From: Lachnobacterium bovis DSM 14045
GTDB taxonomy: Bacteria; Bacillota; Clostridia; Lachnospirales; Lachnospiraceae
Direction of reading: 5' to 3'
Length of the DNA stretch: 52,333 nt
Assembly: GCF_900107245.1 (NCBI RefSeq)
Contig: NZ_FNPG01000025.1
Coordinates: 1-52,333, forward strand
Every line of letters begins with the position of its first letter. Positions within the stretch are counted from its first letter, which is position 1. The translations under genes and the position numbers were made by a program. Positions 1 to 7,324 of this stretch are shown piece after piece. Under the pieces are notes generated by a model that saw nothing but the letters and a program-made list of their open reading frames with translations, made no database searches and was not told the DNA's origin.

Positions 1-338
1 GATCTCAACGCATCAGGTCCAGCAGCTCGAAAGCGATTAACCCAGTTTGCAATCATACTGGGATTTGTTATTCCTTCTTGCAGAGCTAAATCCTGATATG
101 AGATTTCACTTGATAAATATAATTCTACAACAGAAAGCTTCTTCTCGAAAGAATAACTTTCTTTTTTTCGAGATCGTTTCAGACCATCATCACCAAACTT
201 ATTGTAATTATTAACCCATTCGATGATATGCTGTGAACTTGCGATACCATACTTTTCTGCCAAAAAGTTCCTTCCGCCTTCACCTTTGAGGTATGCTAGG
301 ACTACCTTTTTCTTAAATTCAAAATCATATTTTACCAT
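1..338 (-). CDS. IS3-family transposase OrfA (helix-turn-helix), partial at window edge
   Basis: Minus-strand ATG at 336-338 opens at least 112 codons running off the window edge. The product starts MVKYDFEFKKKVVLAYLKGE and contains two helix-turn-helix repeats, one around residues 10-55 (ending HIIEWVNNYNKFGDDGLKR) and one around 65-110 (VVELYLSSEISYQDLA, then SMIANWVNRFRAAGPDALR). That pattern is typical of the OrfA/InsJ protein of IS150-group elements, which binds the terminal repeats and is joined to the DDE integrase frame by programmed frameshifting in this family. The ribosome site GGGAGG lies 11 to 14 bases upstream, inside a long hairpin described separately. Only the N-terminal part is visible. 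Confidence 0.8.
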   Translation of the reverse strand, partial: MVKYDFEFKKKVVLAYLKGEGGRNFLAEKYGIASSQHIIEWVNNYNKFGDDGLKRSRKKESYSFEKKLSVVELYLSSEISYQDLALQEGITNPSMIANWVNRFRAAGPDALR

Positions 339-345
339 AAAAACA

Positions 346-391
346 CCGACCTCCCAAAAGTTAGATTTTTGGTCTAACTTTTGGGGGTCGG
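346..391. repeat. IS end hairpin enclosing the transposase ribosome binding site
   Basis: Arms ccgacctcccaaaagttaga (346-365) and tctaacttttgggggtcgg (373-391) pair over almost their full length with a 7-base loop. The left arm, read on the minus strand, contains the GGGAGG Shine-Dalgarno of the transposase. A transcript entering from outside would fold this site away, whereas one starting inside the element would lack one arm. This is a known protective arrangement in several IS families; its action here is inferred. Confidence 0.6.
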
Positions 392-465
392 TACAGTGTA
401 TGTGCTCTTTTTTAGTTCAAAAATATGGAATTTATTAAAAAAGTATAAAATAATTGCAAACTATG

Positions 466-539
466 TTGACAAAAGAAAAGATTGTGTTAAAATCAATTGC
501 GTACAATTGATATATGACAATCGATGTACAACAATTGTT
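466..539 (+). promoter_or_regulatory. promoter with two palindromic operator candidates upstream of the peroxidase gene
   Basis: A -35 TTGACA (466-471) and -10 TAAAAT (488-493) are separated by 16 bases. An inverted repeat ATCAATTG-cgta-CAATTGAT (492-511) starts at the -10, and a second perfect palindrome AACAATTGTT lies at 530-539. Both share the CAATTG core seen in MarR/OhrR-type operators, so redox-responsive repression of the downstream peroxidase is a reasonable guess. The stretch from 396 to 707 otherwise holds only an A-rich leader without a supported gene. Confidence 0.5.
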
Positions 540-707
540 ATATAGTGCATGAAAATTCAAAAGGAAAACGAGAACAACAAGTTACAGAATCCAGGAAAGA
601 ATGTAAGAATGAAAAAAATTGAAAAGAAGTTAATAGAGAATTTGAAAAACTTCAAAAAAATTCGATATAAACTTCAAGAAAAAGGATTCGAGAAATGGAG
701 GAAAAAT

Positions 708-1259
708 ATGGGATTTTATGATTTATCAGTTACAAATGTGAACGGAGAAGAAGTAAAGATGAGTGATTATAAGGGTAAAGTTGTGATGGTGGTAAATACA
801 GCAACAGGCTGTGGCTTTACACCACATTATGAACCAATGGAGGCTATGTATGAAAAATATCATGATGCAGGCTTTGAGATTATCGATGTCCCTTGTAATC
901 AGTTCGCAGGTCAAACACCAGGAACGGATGAGGAGATTCATGAGTTTTGTACATTGAAATATAATACTCAATTTCCACAAATGAAAAAATCAGATGTTAA
1001 TGGTGAAAACGCCATTGAATTATTTAAGTTTTTAAAAGAACAAAAAGGATTCGAAGGTTTTGGCAAAGGTCCCAAAGCACTTGCAATGGGAGTTATGCTT
1101 AAGAAAATTGACAAAGACTATAAGAATAACTCTGAAATCAAGTGGAATTTTACAAAATTTGTCATTAATCGTAAAGGTGAAGTTGTTGCACGTTTTGAAC
1201 CAACAGCGGATATGAATAAAGTTGAAAAATTTGTAGAACAGTTGATAAGTGAGAAATAA
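708..1259 (+). CDS. glutathione peroxidase-family (thiol) peroxidase
   Basis: A cytosolic peroxide-reducing enzyme of 183 residues. The peroxidatic cysteine is Cys35 in NTATGCGFTPHYE, the DVPCNQFAGQTPG motif carries the active-site Gln (about 69), and KWNFTKF supplies the Trp-Asn pair near the C terminus. Cys82 in IHEFCTLKYN sits where thioredoxin-dependent members keep the resolving cysteine, so thioredoxin rather than glutathione is the likely reductant; clostridia often lack glutathione. The start at 708 is chosen because GGAGG lies just upstream at 698-702 and the fold begins here. The frame is open back to 549 but that stretch is Lys-rich, has no ribosome site and adds nothing recognisable. 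Two CAATTG palindromes upstream suggest oxidant-responsive control. Family assignment is secure; reductant is inferred. Confidence 0.92.
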   Translation: MGFYDLSVTNVNGEEVKMSDYKGKVVMVVNTATGCGFTPHYEPMEAMYEKYHDAGFEIIDVPCNQFAGQTPGTDEEIHEFCTLKYNTQFPQMKKSDVNGENAIELFKFLKEQKGFEGFGKGPKALAMGVMLKKIDKDYKNNSEIKWNFTKFVINRKGEVVARFEPTADMNKVEKFVEQLISEK

Positions 1260-1295
1260 GATTTTTGTCGAAATCTGCTAGCGCTTATATAGAAG

Positions 1296-1358
1296 AAAAT
1301 ACAATATGGAATAAAAAACACAATAAAAAAAATACAATATAGAATAAAAAAACACAAT
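1296..1358 (+). repeat. imperfect tandem repeat of about 30 bases in the peroxidase-HAD intergenic region
   Basis: Two near-identical copies follow each other: 1296-1324 (aaaatacaatatggaat then aaaaaacacaat) and 1329-1358 (the same with one G-to-A change and one extra A). A third partial acaatatgg follows at 1354-1362. No gene or hairpin is evident. It may be a recent duplication of spacer DNA. Confidence 0.6.
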
Positions 1359-1461
1359 ATGGTATGCTTATATCGATTAATGTATTTTGAGGAAAAGATA
1401 GTATTATATCTAAAAATATCAGCTAAAGGGAAGAATAAAGGTAAGAAATGGAGTAAAAACA

Positions 1462-2205
1462 ATGAAAAACTATGACAACTTTTTATTCGATTTATATGGC
1501 ACATTAATCGATATTCGTACCAATGAAGATGATGACAAACTATGGAATACAATTAGAATCCTTTACGGATATGAAGGTGCAGAGTACAGCAATACCGAAT
1601 TAAAAGAAATGTATCACAAGTTTGTACAAGAGGAAAAGGCTGATGTAAAGAGGCGATTTGAAGACAGAGAATATATTGATATTGATTTAGGTAAAGTCTT
1701 TAAGAAACTATTCATTTACAAAAAAGTTGATGATATTTCTGAATCGAAAATTAAACACATCGCCGCAACATTTAGAAGTGTATCAACGAGCTTAATTGAG
1801 CTTTATGATGGAGTATATGAATTACTTGATTATTTAAAAGAAAATAATAAAAAAATAATACTTTTATCAAATGCGCAGAGTTTGTTTACTTTAAACGAGA
1901 TAAAAATGTTTGGATTAGATAAATATTTTGATGATGTTTTTATTAGTTCTGATTATGAAATATGTAAACCAGATAAAGAATATTTTATGATTCCAATAAA
2001 AAAATATGATTTAGATCCTGATAAAACGGTCATGATTGGAAATGATTATATTTCAGATATGTCAGGTGCCGCAAAGGCAAATTTACATGGAATTTATATT
2101 CATCAGGATATTTCAACTCCAATTTTAGATGAGGAGAAAATTATAGCTGATTATAAGATAATGGATGGAGATTTTAGAAAGATAAAAGAGTTCATAGAAA
2201 GATAA
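1462..2205 (+). CDS. HAD-superfamily hydrolase with dehalogenase-like motif I
   Basis: A 247-residue cytosolic HAD protein with a helical cap (C1 type) between motif I and motif II. Motif I is FDLYGTLID (nucleophile Asp10), motif II is ILLSNAQS, motif III Lys is in CKPDKEYF, and motif IV is MIGNDYISDMSGA. The second acidic residue normally found in phosphatases (DxD) is Tyr here; DxYGT is the form seen in 2-haloacid dehalogenases and in a group of uncharacterised Firmicute HADs. Substrate is therefore open: small phosphoester or a non-phosphatase reaction. A GGAG site precedes the ATG. It stands alone between the peroxidase and a damaged chemoreceptor; no operon partner is evident. Confidence 0.85.
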   Translation: MKNYDNFLFDLYGTLIDIRTNEDDDKLWNTIRILYGYEGAEYSNTELKEMYHKFVQEEKADVKRRFEDREYIDIDLGKVFKKLFIYKKVDDISESKIKHIAATFRSVSTSLIELYDGVYELLDYLKENNKKIILLSNAQSLFTLNEIKMFGLDKYFDDVFISSDYEICKPDKEYFMIPIKKYDLDPDKTVMIGNDYISDMSGAAKANLHGIYIHQDISTPILDEEKIIADYKIMDGDFRKIKEFIER

Positions 2206-2351
2206 AACGTACCCTAAAAAACTTCATTAAAAAATAAGAAATTTCACAAAAACTTAATACAGCTTGTTAAAGAATACAATGTCAATTCTTTAAAATTAGC
2301 CGAAAAACATAGCGAAAGCTTTGTTCTGTGATATGTGTTAGGATGTTTTTG

Positions 2352-2825
2352 ATGAGAGTAAGACGTATTTCAATGGCTACAAGGATTTTTTTATTGGTTT
2401 CAGCGTTGCTATTGGTTTCTGATGTTTTTATAGGAGTCATATTTTACAAGAAAGCACGCTCTCTTCTTGTTGAGCAGATGTTGGAAAATACTAAAAATAT
2501 GGCAGCTACAGTCGGAGCAAGTATAGATGGTAAAGATTTTGAAGAAGCAAAAAAAGGTGATACTGAGAGTGCAGAATATGTTGATGATATTATGACCAAA
2601 TTTGAAGAAATGAGTACAAATGTTCAAAGTGACATTGATGAGATAAAAAATCATACAAGTACCGTAAATGACAAGGTAAGAGAATCAACTAGTAATATAA
2701 ACGATGCAGCGAATAAAGCTTTAGATGTTACAGGAAATATAGGAGATATTAATACTGAGGCAGAAAAAGCAACCTGCATCTCCGATGAATTAAGTAAAGC
2801 TGTCGGAAAGTTTAAAGTAAACTAA
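2352..2825 (+). pseudogene. methyl-accepting chemotaxis protein remnant with in-frame internal deletion
   Basis: The 157-codon frame joins the two ends of a chemoreceptor. Residues 1-28 or so form an N-terminal signal anchor (IFLLVSALLLVSDVFIGVIF), followed by the start of a periplasmic sensor (LLVEQMLENTKNMAATVGAS, then DGKDFEEAKKGD). After about residue 75 the sequence passes directly into the C-terminal heptad region of an MCP signalling domain and ends AVGKFKVN, a usual receptor terminus. The rest of the sensor, the second membrane helix, HAMP and the highly conserved hairpin tip are missing, so it cannot signal to CheA. The frame stays open, so a short membrane-anchored coil could still be made. 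Start is uncertain: ATGs at 2328, 2343 and 2352 are in frame; AGGA at 2340 best serves 2352. Confidence 0.7.
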
Positions 2826-2844
2826 AAATGGTTACAAATAAATT

Positions 2845-2878
2845 AAGGACTATGAAATTTTTTTTCATAGTCCTTTTT
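2845..2878. terminator. bidirectional rho-independent terminator
   Basis: A 13-bp perfect stem (aaggactatgaaa / tttcatagtcctt) with a 5-base loop followed by TTT on the plus strand. It lies between the receptor remnant and the convergent niaR gene; the reverse strand has a weaker U-tract. Confidence 0.85.
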
Positions 2879-2938
2879 CATAGTAATCAATAGTTATTAA
2901 TCGTTTTAAATTATTGATATTAAATAATTTAAAGTTTT

Positions 2939-3481
2939 TTAATCTTTCCAAAAATCAACTGGTTCGTAATCCTGTAATTTTGCGAGAAAACCTCTTTTTG
3001 CCAAGGCATCCTTTATTAAATTAAGAATTGATTCATCATCAGCTTCAATAGTATGATAATGATATCCAGAAGTAATATTTTTAAGAGGAGTTGATTTACC
3101 TGAATGAATTTCATCCATGTATCGGTTGACATCCAGGCGTGAACGAATGTTAAGCTCAGCTTTTAATAAACCATATACTTTATGATAAACAAAAACGTCT
3201 TTTATTTTTCCACCTAAATCAACTATCATAGTTAATTCTTCTTCAACTTCCTCATCAGAATGAATAACTTTGAATACTCTTTTAGCTATACCAGATTTAC
3301 TGATGACATACCCTTTATTTGTTGAGTGTATATCTATTCCATGGGCACGCATCAAAGCAATATCTTGTACAACTATTTGACGACTAACCTTTAATAATTT
3401 TGCGAAGGCACCGCCTGAGATAGGCGTTTTTGAGCTTTGTAATTCTTCTAGGATTAGTTGCCTTCGTTCATTTCCAGTCAC
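2939..3481 (-). CDS. niaR: NiaR (YrxA/3H-type) transcriptional repressor of NAD biosynthesis
   Basis: A 180-residue regulator with an N-terminal HTH_11 winged helix (ERRQLILEELQSSKTPISG, LLKVSRQIVVQDIALMRAHG) and a C-terminal 3H domain carrying the conserved histidines in VFVYHKVYG, DEIHSGKS and SGYHYHTIE. NiaR binds nicotinic acid or a related vitamin and represses NAD synthesis and niacin uptake genes. It is last in the leftward nadB-nadC-niaR run, a classic neighbourhood, and probably acts on the repeated sites at 5830-5885. I chose GTG at 3479-3481 because AAAGGGGG lies eight bases upstream; a TTG two codons earlier would sit almost on the ribosome site. Confidence 0.9.
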   Translation of the reverse strand: MTGNERRQLILEELQSSKTPISGGAFAKLLKVSRQIVVQDIALMRAHGIDIHSTNKGYVISKSGIAKRVFKVIHSDEEVEEELTMIVDLGGKIKDVFVYHKVYGLLKAELNIRSRLDVNRYMDEIHSGKSTPLKNITSGYHYHTIEADDESILNLIKDALAKRGFLAKLQDYEPVDFWKD

Positions 3482-3570
3482 AAACAATGCCCCCTTTCGT
3501 AAAATAAATTCATAAAAAAAATTAATTCGCGATTAATTCACTACAATACATGTTATTATAACATTAAAAA

Positions 3571-4428
3571 TTATAGTGTACGAAGATTTTTTAATGAAAT
3601 ATCCATAATTGGTGCAGAATGTGTAAGCGCACCACTAGATATATAATTTACACCTAAATCGGCAAGTTTGGCAATGTTTTCTTTTGTAACATTTCCAGAA
3701 ACTTCAATTTCAGCTGAACCATTAATAATTTGTACGGCCTCTTTCATAACATCATGTGACATGTTATCAAGCATAATGATATCAGCTTTTGCAGCAACTG
3801 CTTCACGAACCATATCTAATGTTTCAACTTCAACTTCAATTTTTCTAACAAAAGGAGCATAATCGCGAGCTAATTTGATAGCATTTGTAACGCTACCAGC
3901 AGCATCAATGTGATTATCTTTTAAAAGAACTCCGTCAGATAAGTTGTAGCGATGATTATTTCCGCCACCGACAGTAACAGAGTATTTTTCAAAAATTCTA
4001 TTGTTAGGGGTAGTTTTTCTTGTATCTAACAATTTAATTGAGGTTCCGTCTAATAATTTAGCAACAGAGTGAGTGTAAGTAGCAATACCACTCATTCTCT
4101 GGAGATAGTTGAGTGCAACACGCTCTCCAGATAAAAGAACTTTAACATCACCATGAACTTTAGCCATAAGAGTTTTGTTTTTTACAAAATCACCATCTTT
4201 TACGAAAAACTCAACAGTAGTATCTTCGTCTAATAATTTAAAAACTCTTTCAAAAATCTGTAAACCACAGATAATACCATCTTCTTTACAGATAAGGTCT
4301 ACTTCACCTTTTACTTCTTTTCCCTGTAAAATAGCATTAGTTGTCACATCTTCATCAGATATATCTTCGCGTAACGCTTGAATGATTAAAGGATCGATAT
4401 TTAATTTTAGTGTACTTTTTTCAAACAT
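3571..4428 (-). CDS. nadC: nicotinate-nucleotide pyrophosphorylase (quinolinate phosphoribosyltransferase)
   Basis: A 285-residue enzyme converting quinolinate and PRPP to nicotinate mononucleotide, CO2 and pyrophosphate. Visible family motifs are EDISDEDVTTNAI at the N terminus, LDTRKTTPNNR with the PRPP/quinolinate-binding Arg and Lys, GGGNNHRYNLSDGVLLKDNH, EVEVETLDMVREA, IMLDNM, EVSGNVT and ISSGALTHS at the end of the barrel. Length is normal. The TTPNNR variant replaces the commoner TTPGLR. GGAGG precedes the ATG by six bases, and the gene begins 12 bases after the nadB stop, so the two are surely co-transcribed. Confidence 0.97.
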   Translation of the reverse strand: MFEKSTLKLNIDPLIIQALREDISDEDVTTNAILQGKEVKGEVDLICKEDGIICGLQIFERVFKLLDEDTTVEFFVKDGDFVKNKTLMAKVHGDVKVLLSGERVALNYLQRMSGIATYTHSVAKLLDGTSIKLLDTRKTTPNNRIFEKYSVTVGGGNNHRYNLSDGVLLKDNHIDAAGSVTNAIKLARDYAPFVRKIEVEVETLDMVREAVAAKADIIMLDNMSHDVMKEAVQIINGSAEIEVSGNVTKENIAKLADLGVNYISSGALTHSAPIMDISLKNLRTL

Positions 4429-4440
4429 TGTTGTCCTCCG

Positions 4441-5742
4441 TTATGCTGTAAGCATTTTTTCTTTCTTTCGTTTTATTTCTTGTAAAATAATATTTTTGTA
4501 TTCCTCTTTAAGAGCTGCTAAATCATTGTATTTTTCTAAGTTGATGTTAGCAACATAAGTAGGATTCTTCTTTAAATTCGAATATGATAAAGTTAAATCT
4601 TTTGCGGCACGTTTGGCAAAAACTAAGCTTTCAAGAAGAGAATTGCTTGCTAATCTGTTTTTTCCATGAACACCATTACAAGCTGTCTCGCCGACAGCAT
4701 AAAGCTGTTCCATAGATGTTTTGCTTTCGTGATTAACTTTGACACCACCCATGAAGTAATGCTGTGCAGGAACAACAGGAATACATTCTTTTTCAGGATT
4801 ATATCCCATTTCTTTACAGTGAGCTACAATATTTGGAAAATGTGATTCTAACTCATCTGAAGGTATTGGACGTAAATCCTCCCAAACAAATTCAGTTTTA
4901 TCTTTTTTCATCTGCTCAAAAATAGCATTTGCAACTACATCACGAGGTAATAATTCGTTGACAAAACGATGCATGTTTTTGTCATATAGTTTTGCACCTT
5001 CGCCTCGAACAGATTCTGAAATCAAGAATGAACGTTTGGTATTATCCTTGCTGTAAAAAGTAGTTGGGTGGATTTGAATATAATCAATATCTTTTAACTC
5101 AATGTTATGTTTTAAAGCAATTGCAAGAGAATCTCCAGTTAAATGTCTAAAGTTAGTTGAGTGCTTGTAAAGACCTCCAATTCCACCTGTTGCAAGTATA
5201 GTTGCATCAGCTTCAATTGTAAAAATATCACCATCTTCTTGAAGACATACGGCGCCATAACAAATATTATTTTTTTCAATAATATCAATTAAGGTTGTAT
5301 ATTCGTAAATTTTAACATTTGGAAGCTTTCTTACACATGCCAAAAGTTTTCTTGTGATTTCTTTTCCTGTGATATCCTTGTGGAAAAGAATTCGCTTATC
5401 AGAATGAGCACCTTCTCGTGTAAATGCAAGATTACCGTCTTTATCTCTTTGAAAATCAACACCATAAGAAATCAAGTCTTTTATAGTATCTTGAGATGAA
5501 CGAATCATAATATCAACAGATTTTTCATCGTTTTCATAGTGACCGGCTTTCATTGTATCTTCAAAATAGCTTTCATAATCAGCATCATTTTTAAGCATGC
5601 AAATTCCACCTTGAGCTAAAAATGAATCACTACTTTCACAATCAGATTTAGTTATAATTGTTATTTCTTTGTCTCTAGGTAGCTGAAGAGCTGCATATAA
5701 TCCAGAACATCCACTACCAACTATTAAAATATCAGTTTTCAT
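4441..5742 (-). CDS. nadB: L-aspartate oxidase, short form
   Basis: Flavoprotein that oxidises L-aspartate to iminoaspartate, the first step of de novo NAD synthesis; the product goes to NadA. The FAD Rossmann motif is at residues 5-11 (VGSGCSG), followed by DSFLAQGGICM, the EGAHS and ATGGIGGLY segments, the substrate-binding HPTTF and RGEGA motifs, and AVGETACNGVHGKNRLASNSL with the late FAD contacts. At 433 residues it is about 100 shorter than the E. coli enzyme: most of the C-terminal helical domain is absent, as in many clostridial homologues. The start at 5742 (MKTDILIVGSG) is preferred over an upstream in-frame codon at 5787 because the Rossmann strand begins here. First gene of the leftward nad operon. 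Confidence 0.96.
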   Translation of the reverse strand: MKTDILIVGSGCSGLYAALQLPRDKEITIITKSDCESSDSFLAQGGICMLKNDADYESYFEDTMKAGHYENDEKSVDIMIRSSQDTIKDLISYGVDFQRDKDGNLAFTREGAHSDKRILFHKDITGKEITRKLLACVRKLPNVKIYEYTTLIDIIEKNNICYGAVCLQEDGDIFTIEADATILATGGIGGLYKHSTNFRHLTGDSLAIALKHNIELKDIDYIQIHPTTFYSKDNTKRSFLISESVRGEGAKLYDKNMHRFVNELLPRDVVANAIFEQMKKDKTEFVWEDLRPIPSDELESHFPNIVAHCKEMGYNPEKECIPVVPAQHYFMGGVKVNHESKTSMEQLYAVGETACNGVHGKNRLASNSLLESLVFAKRAAKDLTLSYSNLKKNPTYVANINLEKYNDLAALKEEYKNIILQEIKRKKEKMLTA

Positions 5743-5829
5743 TTTTATAATCTTCTTTCTTCTTGGATTTGCAAGCGCGTATAACAACGTACTTGTTATT
5801 TGAGTAAAAGTGTATCATATTTTTTGTCG

Positions 5830-5885
5830 ACTGACAAGACAGCTGTAAAATAAAATATTTACATTTGTCTTGACAGCTGTAAATC
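5830..5885. promoter_or_regulatory. NiaR operator region between divergent nadB and nadA
   Basis: The 13-base word agacagctgtaaa-like unit occurs twice: gacaagacagctgtaaaa (5833-5850) and gtcttgacagctgtaaat (5867-5884). The second forms a dyad ATTTACA (5857-5863) ... TGTAAAT (5878-5884), and the TGTAAAA of the first copy (5844-5850) faces the same ATTTACA. Two or three half sites thus lie between nadB and nadA with niaR in the same operon, which makes NiaR the obvious binder; this is inference from position. The remaining 195 bases to nadA are AT-rich leader with no other recognised element. Confidence 0.6.
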
Positions 5886-6080
5886 ATTTTTTTATAATGA
5901 AAATTAATTAATTTCTAGATTAGCGTTTGTAGCTAAACAAGTAGAAATAACAACAAGAAAATTAACTAGATAAATCGTTTTTAACAAAAAATAAAACAGT
6001 AAAACTACAAAAATAGTAAGAATTATTTGTTTTAGAAATAAAATAATAAAAAACTAATTATTATTAAATGGGAGAGAATT

Positions 6081-6998
6081 ATGACTATACAAGAGTTGCA
6101 AAATAAAATTATAGAGTTAAAGAAGGAAAAAGATGTATGTCTTTTGGTGCATGCCTACCAGAATCACGAAATTTTAGAAGTGGCAGATTATGTGGGAGAT
6201 TCATATGGTCTTAGCTTAAAAGCAAAGGATGCGCCTCAAAAAAATGTTGTTATGTGTGGTGTACGTTTCATGGCGGAAACAGTTAAAGTACTTTCACCAG
6301 AAAAGAGAGTTTTTATAGCAAATGAAAATGCATTGTGTCCAATGGCAAATCAAATGGATAAGGAACAAGTGGAAGCTTTAAGAGAACAGTACCCAGATTA
6401 CACTATTGTTGCATATATTAACACAACATCGGAATTAAAAACTGCCGTAGATGTTTGTGTTACATCTTCATCAGCAGTAGAAATTATAAAAAATATTAAA
6501 AATGATAAAATATTATTCATTCCAGACTGCAATTTAGGAAGTTGGGTTCAAAAACAGATTCCTGAAAAAGAATTTAAATTCTTCCACGGTGGATGTCCAA
6601 CTCATCTTAGAATTACAAAAAAAGATATTGAGCGTGCAAAAGAAATTCATCCAAATGCAGAAATTCTAGTACATCCAGAGTGTTTAGAAGAGGTTACAAA
6701 TGAGGCTGATTATGCTGGATCAACAACAGGAATAATGAACTACGCTAAAAAAAGTGACAAAAAAGAATTCGTAATTGGTACAGAAAACAGCATTGTTCAT
6801 CATTTACAGTATGAGTGCCCAGATAAAATGTTCTATTCATTATCTAAAGAATGTGTCTGCCCTAATATGAGAGCTACAACACTTATGGATGTTTATAATA
6901 CAATCAAAGGTGTCGGAGGAAAAGAGATTTTTATTGATGATGAAGTAAGAACTAAAGCAAAGAATTGTATTGATAAAATGATAGAGCTTGGTGGCTAG
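6081..6998 (+). CDS. nadA: quinolinate synthase (4Fe-4S)
   Basis: A 305-residue cytosolic enzyme condensing iminoaspartate with dihydroxyacetone phosphate to quinolinate. Three cysteines that hold the [4Fe-4S] cluster are visible in VMCGVRFMAETVK, HPECLEEV and ECVCPNMRATTL. Other signatures are the LLVHAYQN N terminus (commonly AHYYQ), VTSSSAVEI, FIPDCNLGSWV, GGCPTH and GTENSIVHHL. GGGAGAG lies eight bases before the ATG. It is transcribed away from nadB-nadC-niaR and completes the aspartate-to-NaMN route; divergent placement with shared operator sites suggests joint NiaR control. Confidence 0.97.
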   Translation: MTIQELQNKIIELKKEKDVCLLVHAYQNHEILEVADYVGDSYGLSLKAKDAPQKNVVMCGVRFMAETVKVLSPEKRVFIANENALCPMANQMDKEQVEALREQYPDYTIVAYINTTSELKTAVDVCVTSSSAVEIIKNIKNDKILFIPDCNLGSWVQKQIPEKEFKFFHGGCPTHLRITKKDIERAKEIHPNAEILVHPECLEEVTNEADYAGSTTGIMNYAKKSDKKEFVIGTENSIVHHLQYECPDKMFYSLSKECVCPNMRATTLMDVYNTIKGVGGKEIFIDDEVRTKAKNCIDKMIELGG

Positions 6999-7069
6999 TT
7001 TAGAATAAGTATTAAATTTATTATTAAATGATATGGTTGGTAACCGTAGAATATATGTAAGGAAATTCC

Positions 7070-7300
7070 ATGGATTTATGCGAAAATGGCGTTATGCGTG
7101 AAAGTAGCATATTTCTATGGGATTTTTTTTACCCAAAGAAAAGATATGAATATTTAAAAGAGAATAAGAATAAAAAAATCTTGCATAATTTTGATTTATC
7201 ATTCATAATAGATGACAATATAAGTAAGCGTGATGCACAACATAAATATCGCTTATGTAAAAATATTTACAAAATAGAAATACTTATAAAATACTTATGA
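7070..7300 (+). CDS. small hypothetical protein (uncertain coding)
   Basis: A 76-codon frame in the 326-base gap between nadA and the adenine deaminase gene. It has only a weak ribosome site (aaggaa, six bases before the ATG). The product begins MDLCENGVMRESSIFLWDFF and is rich in Lys, Ile and Tyr with no predicted membrane helix or known motif. A segment FYPKKRYEYL followed by NFDLSFIIDDN faintly recalls the N terminus of short MutS-like proteins of related bacteria, which would make this a fragment, but I cannot support that. It may be a real small gene, a remnant or chance in AT-rich DNA. Confidence 0.3.
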   Translation: MDLCENGVMRESSIFLWDFFYPKKRYEYLKENKNKKILHNFDLSFIIDDNISKRDAQHKYRLCKNIYKIEILIKYL

Positions 7301-7324
7301 AAGAAGAAAGCAAGGAAGAGAAAA

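Larger units (their letters stand above)
1..395 (-). mobile_element. IS3-family (IS150-like) insertion sequence, partial, one end only
   Basis: The window starts inside an insertion sequence read leftward. Its 5' terminal end is at about 395: read on the minus strand it begins TGTACCGACCCCCAAAAG, with the 5'-TG...CA-3' ends usual for the IS3 family and the CCCCAAAAGTTAGAC-like terminal repeat of the IS150 group. It carries the first transposase frame (1-338). The rest of the element, including the integrase-core frame and the other end, lies outside the window, so intactness, target duplication and copy number cannot be judged. Confidence 0.8.

Noticed and set aside
223-438. Plus-strand ORF of 71 codons over the IS end
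   Set aside because: Antisense to the transposase gene and its terminal repeat; no start signal.
549-707. In-frame N-terminal extension of the peroxidase (53 codons)
   Set aside because: No ribosome site at 549, Lys/Asn-rich composition, and a good GGAGG directly before the ATG at 708 where the family fold begins.
3668-4381. Plus-strand ORFs opposite nadC
   Set aside because: Shadow frames of a strongly conserved gene, without ribosome sites.
7000-7069. Possible purine riboswitch before the adenine deaminase gene (tgatatggttgg ... ccgtaga)
   Set aside because: The conserved TTTCTACC core and the two loop-loop partners are missing, and an ORF lies between it and ade.
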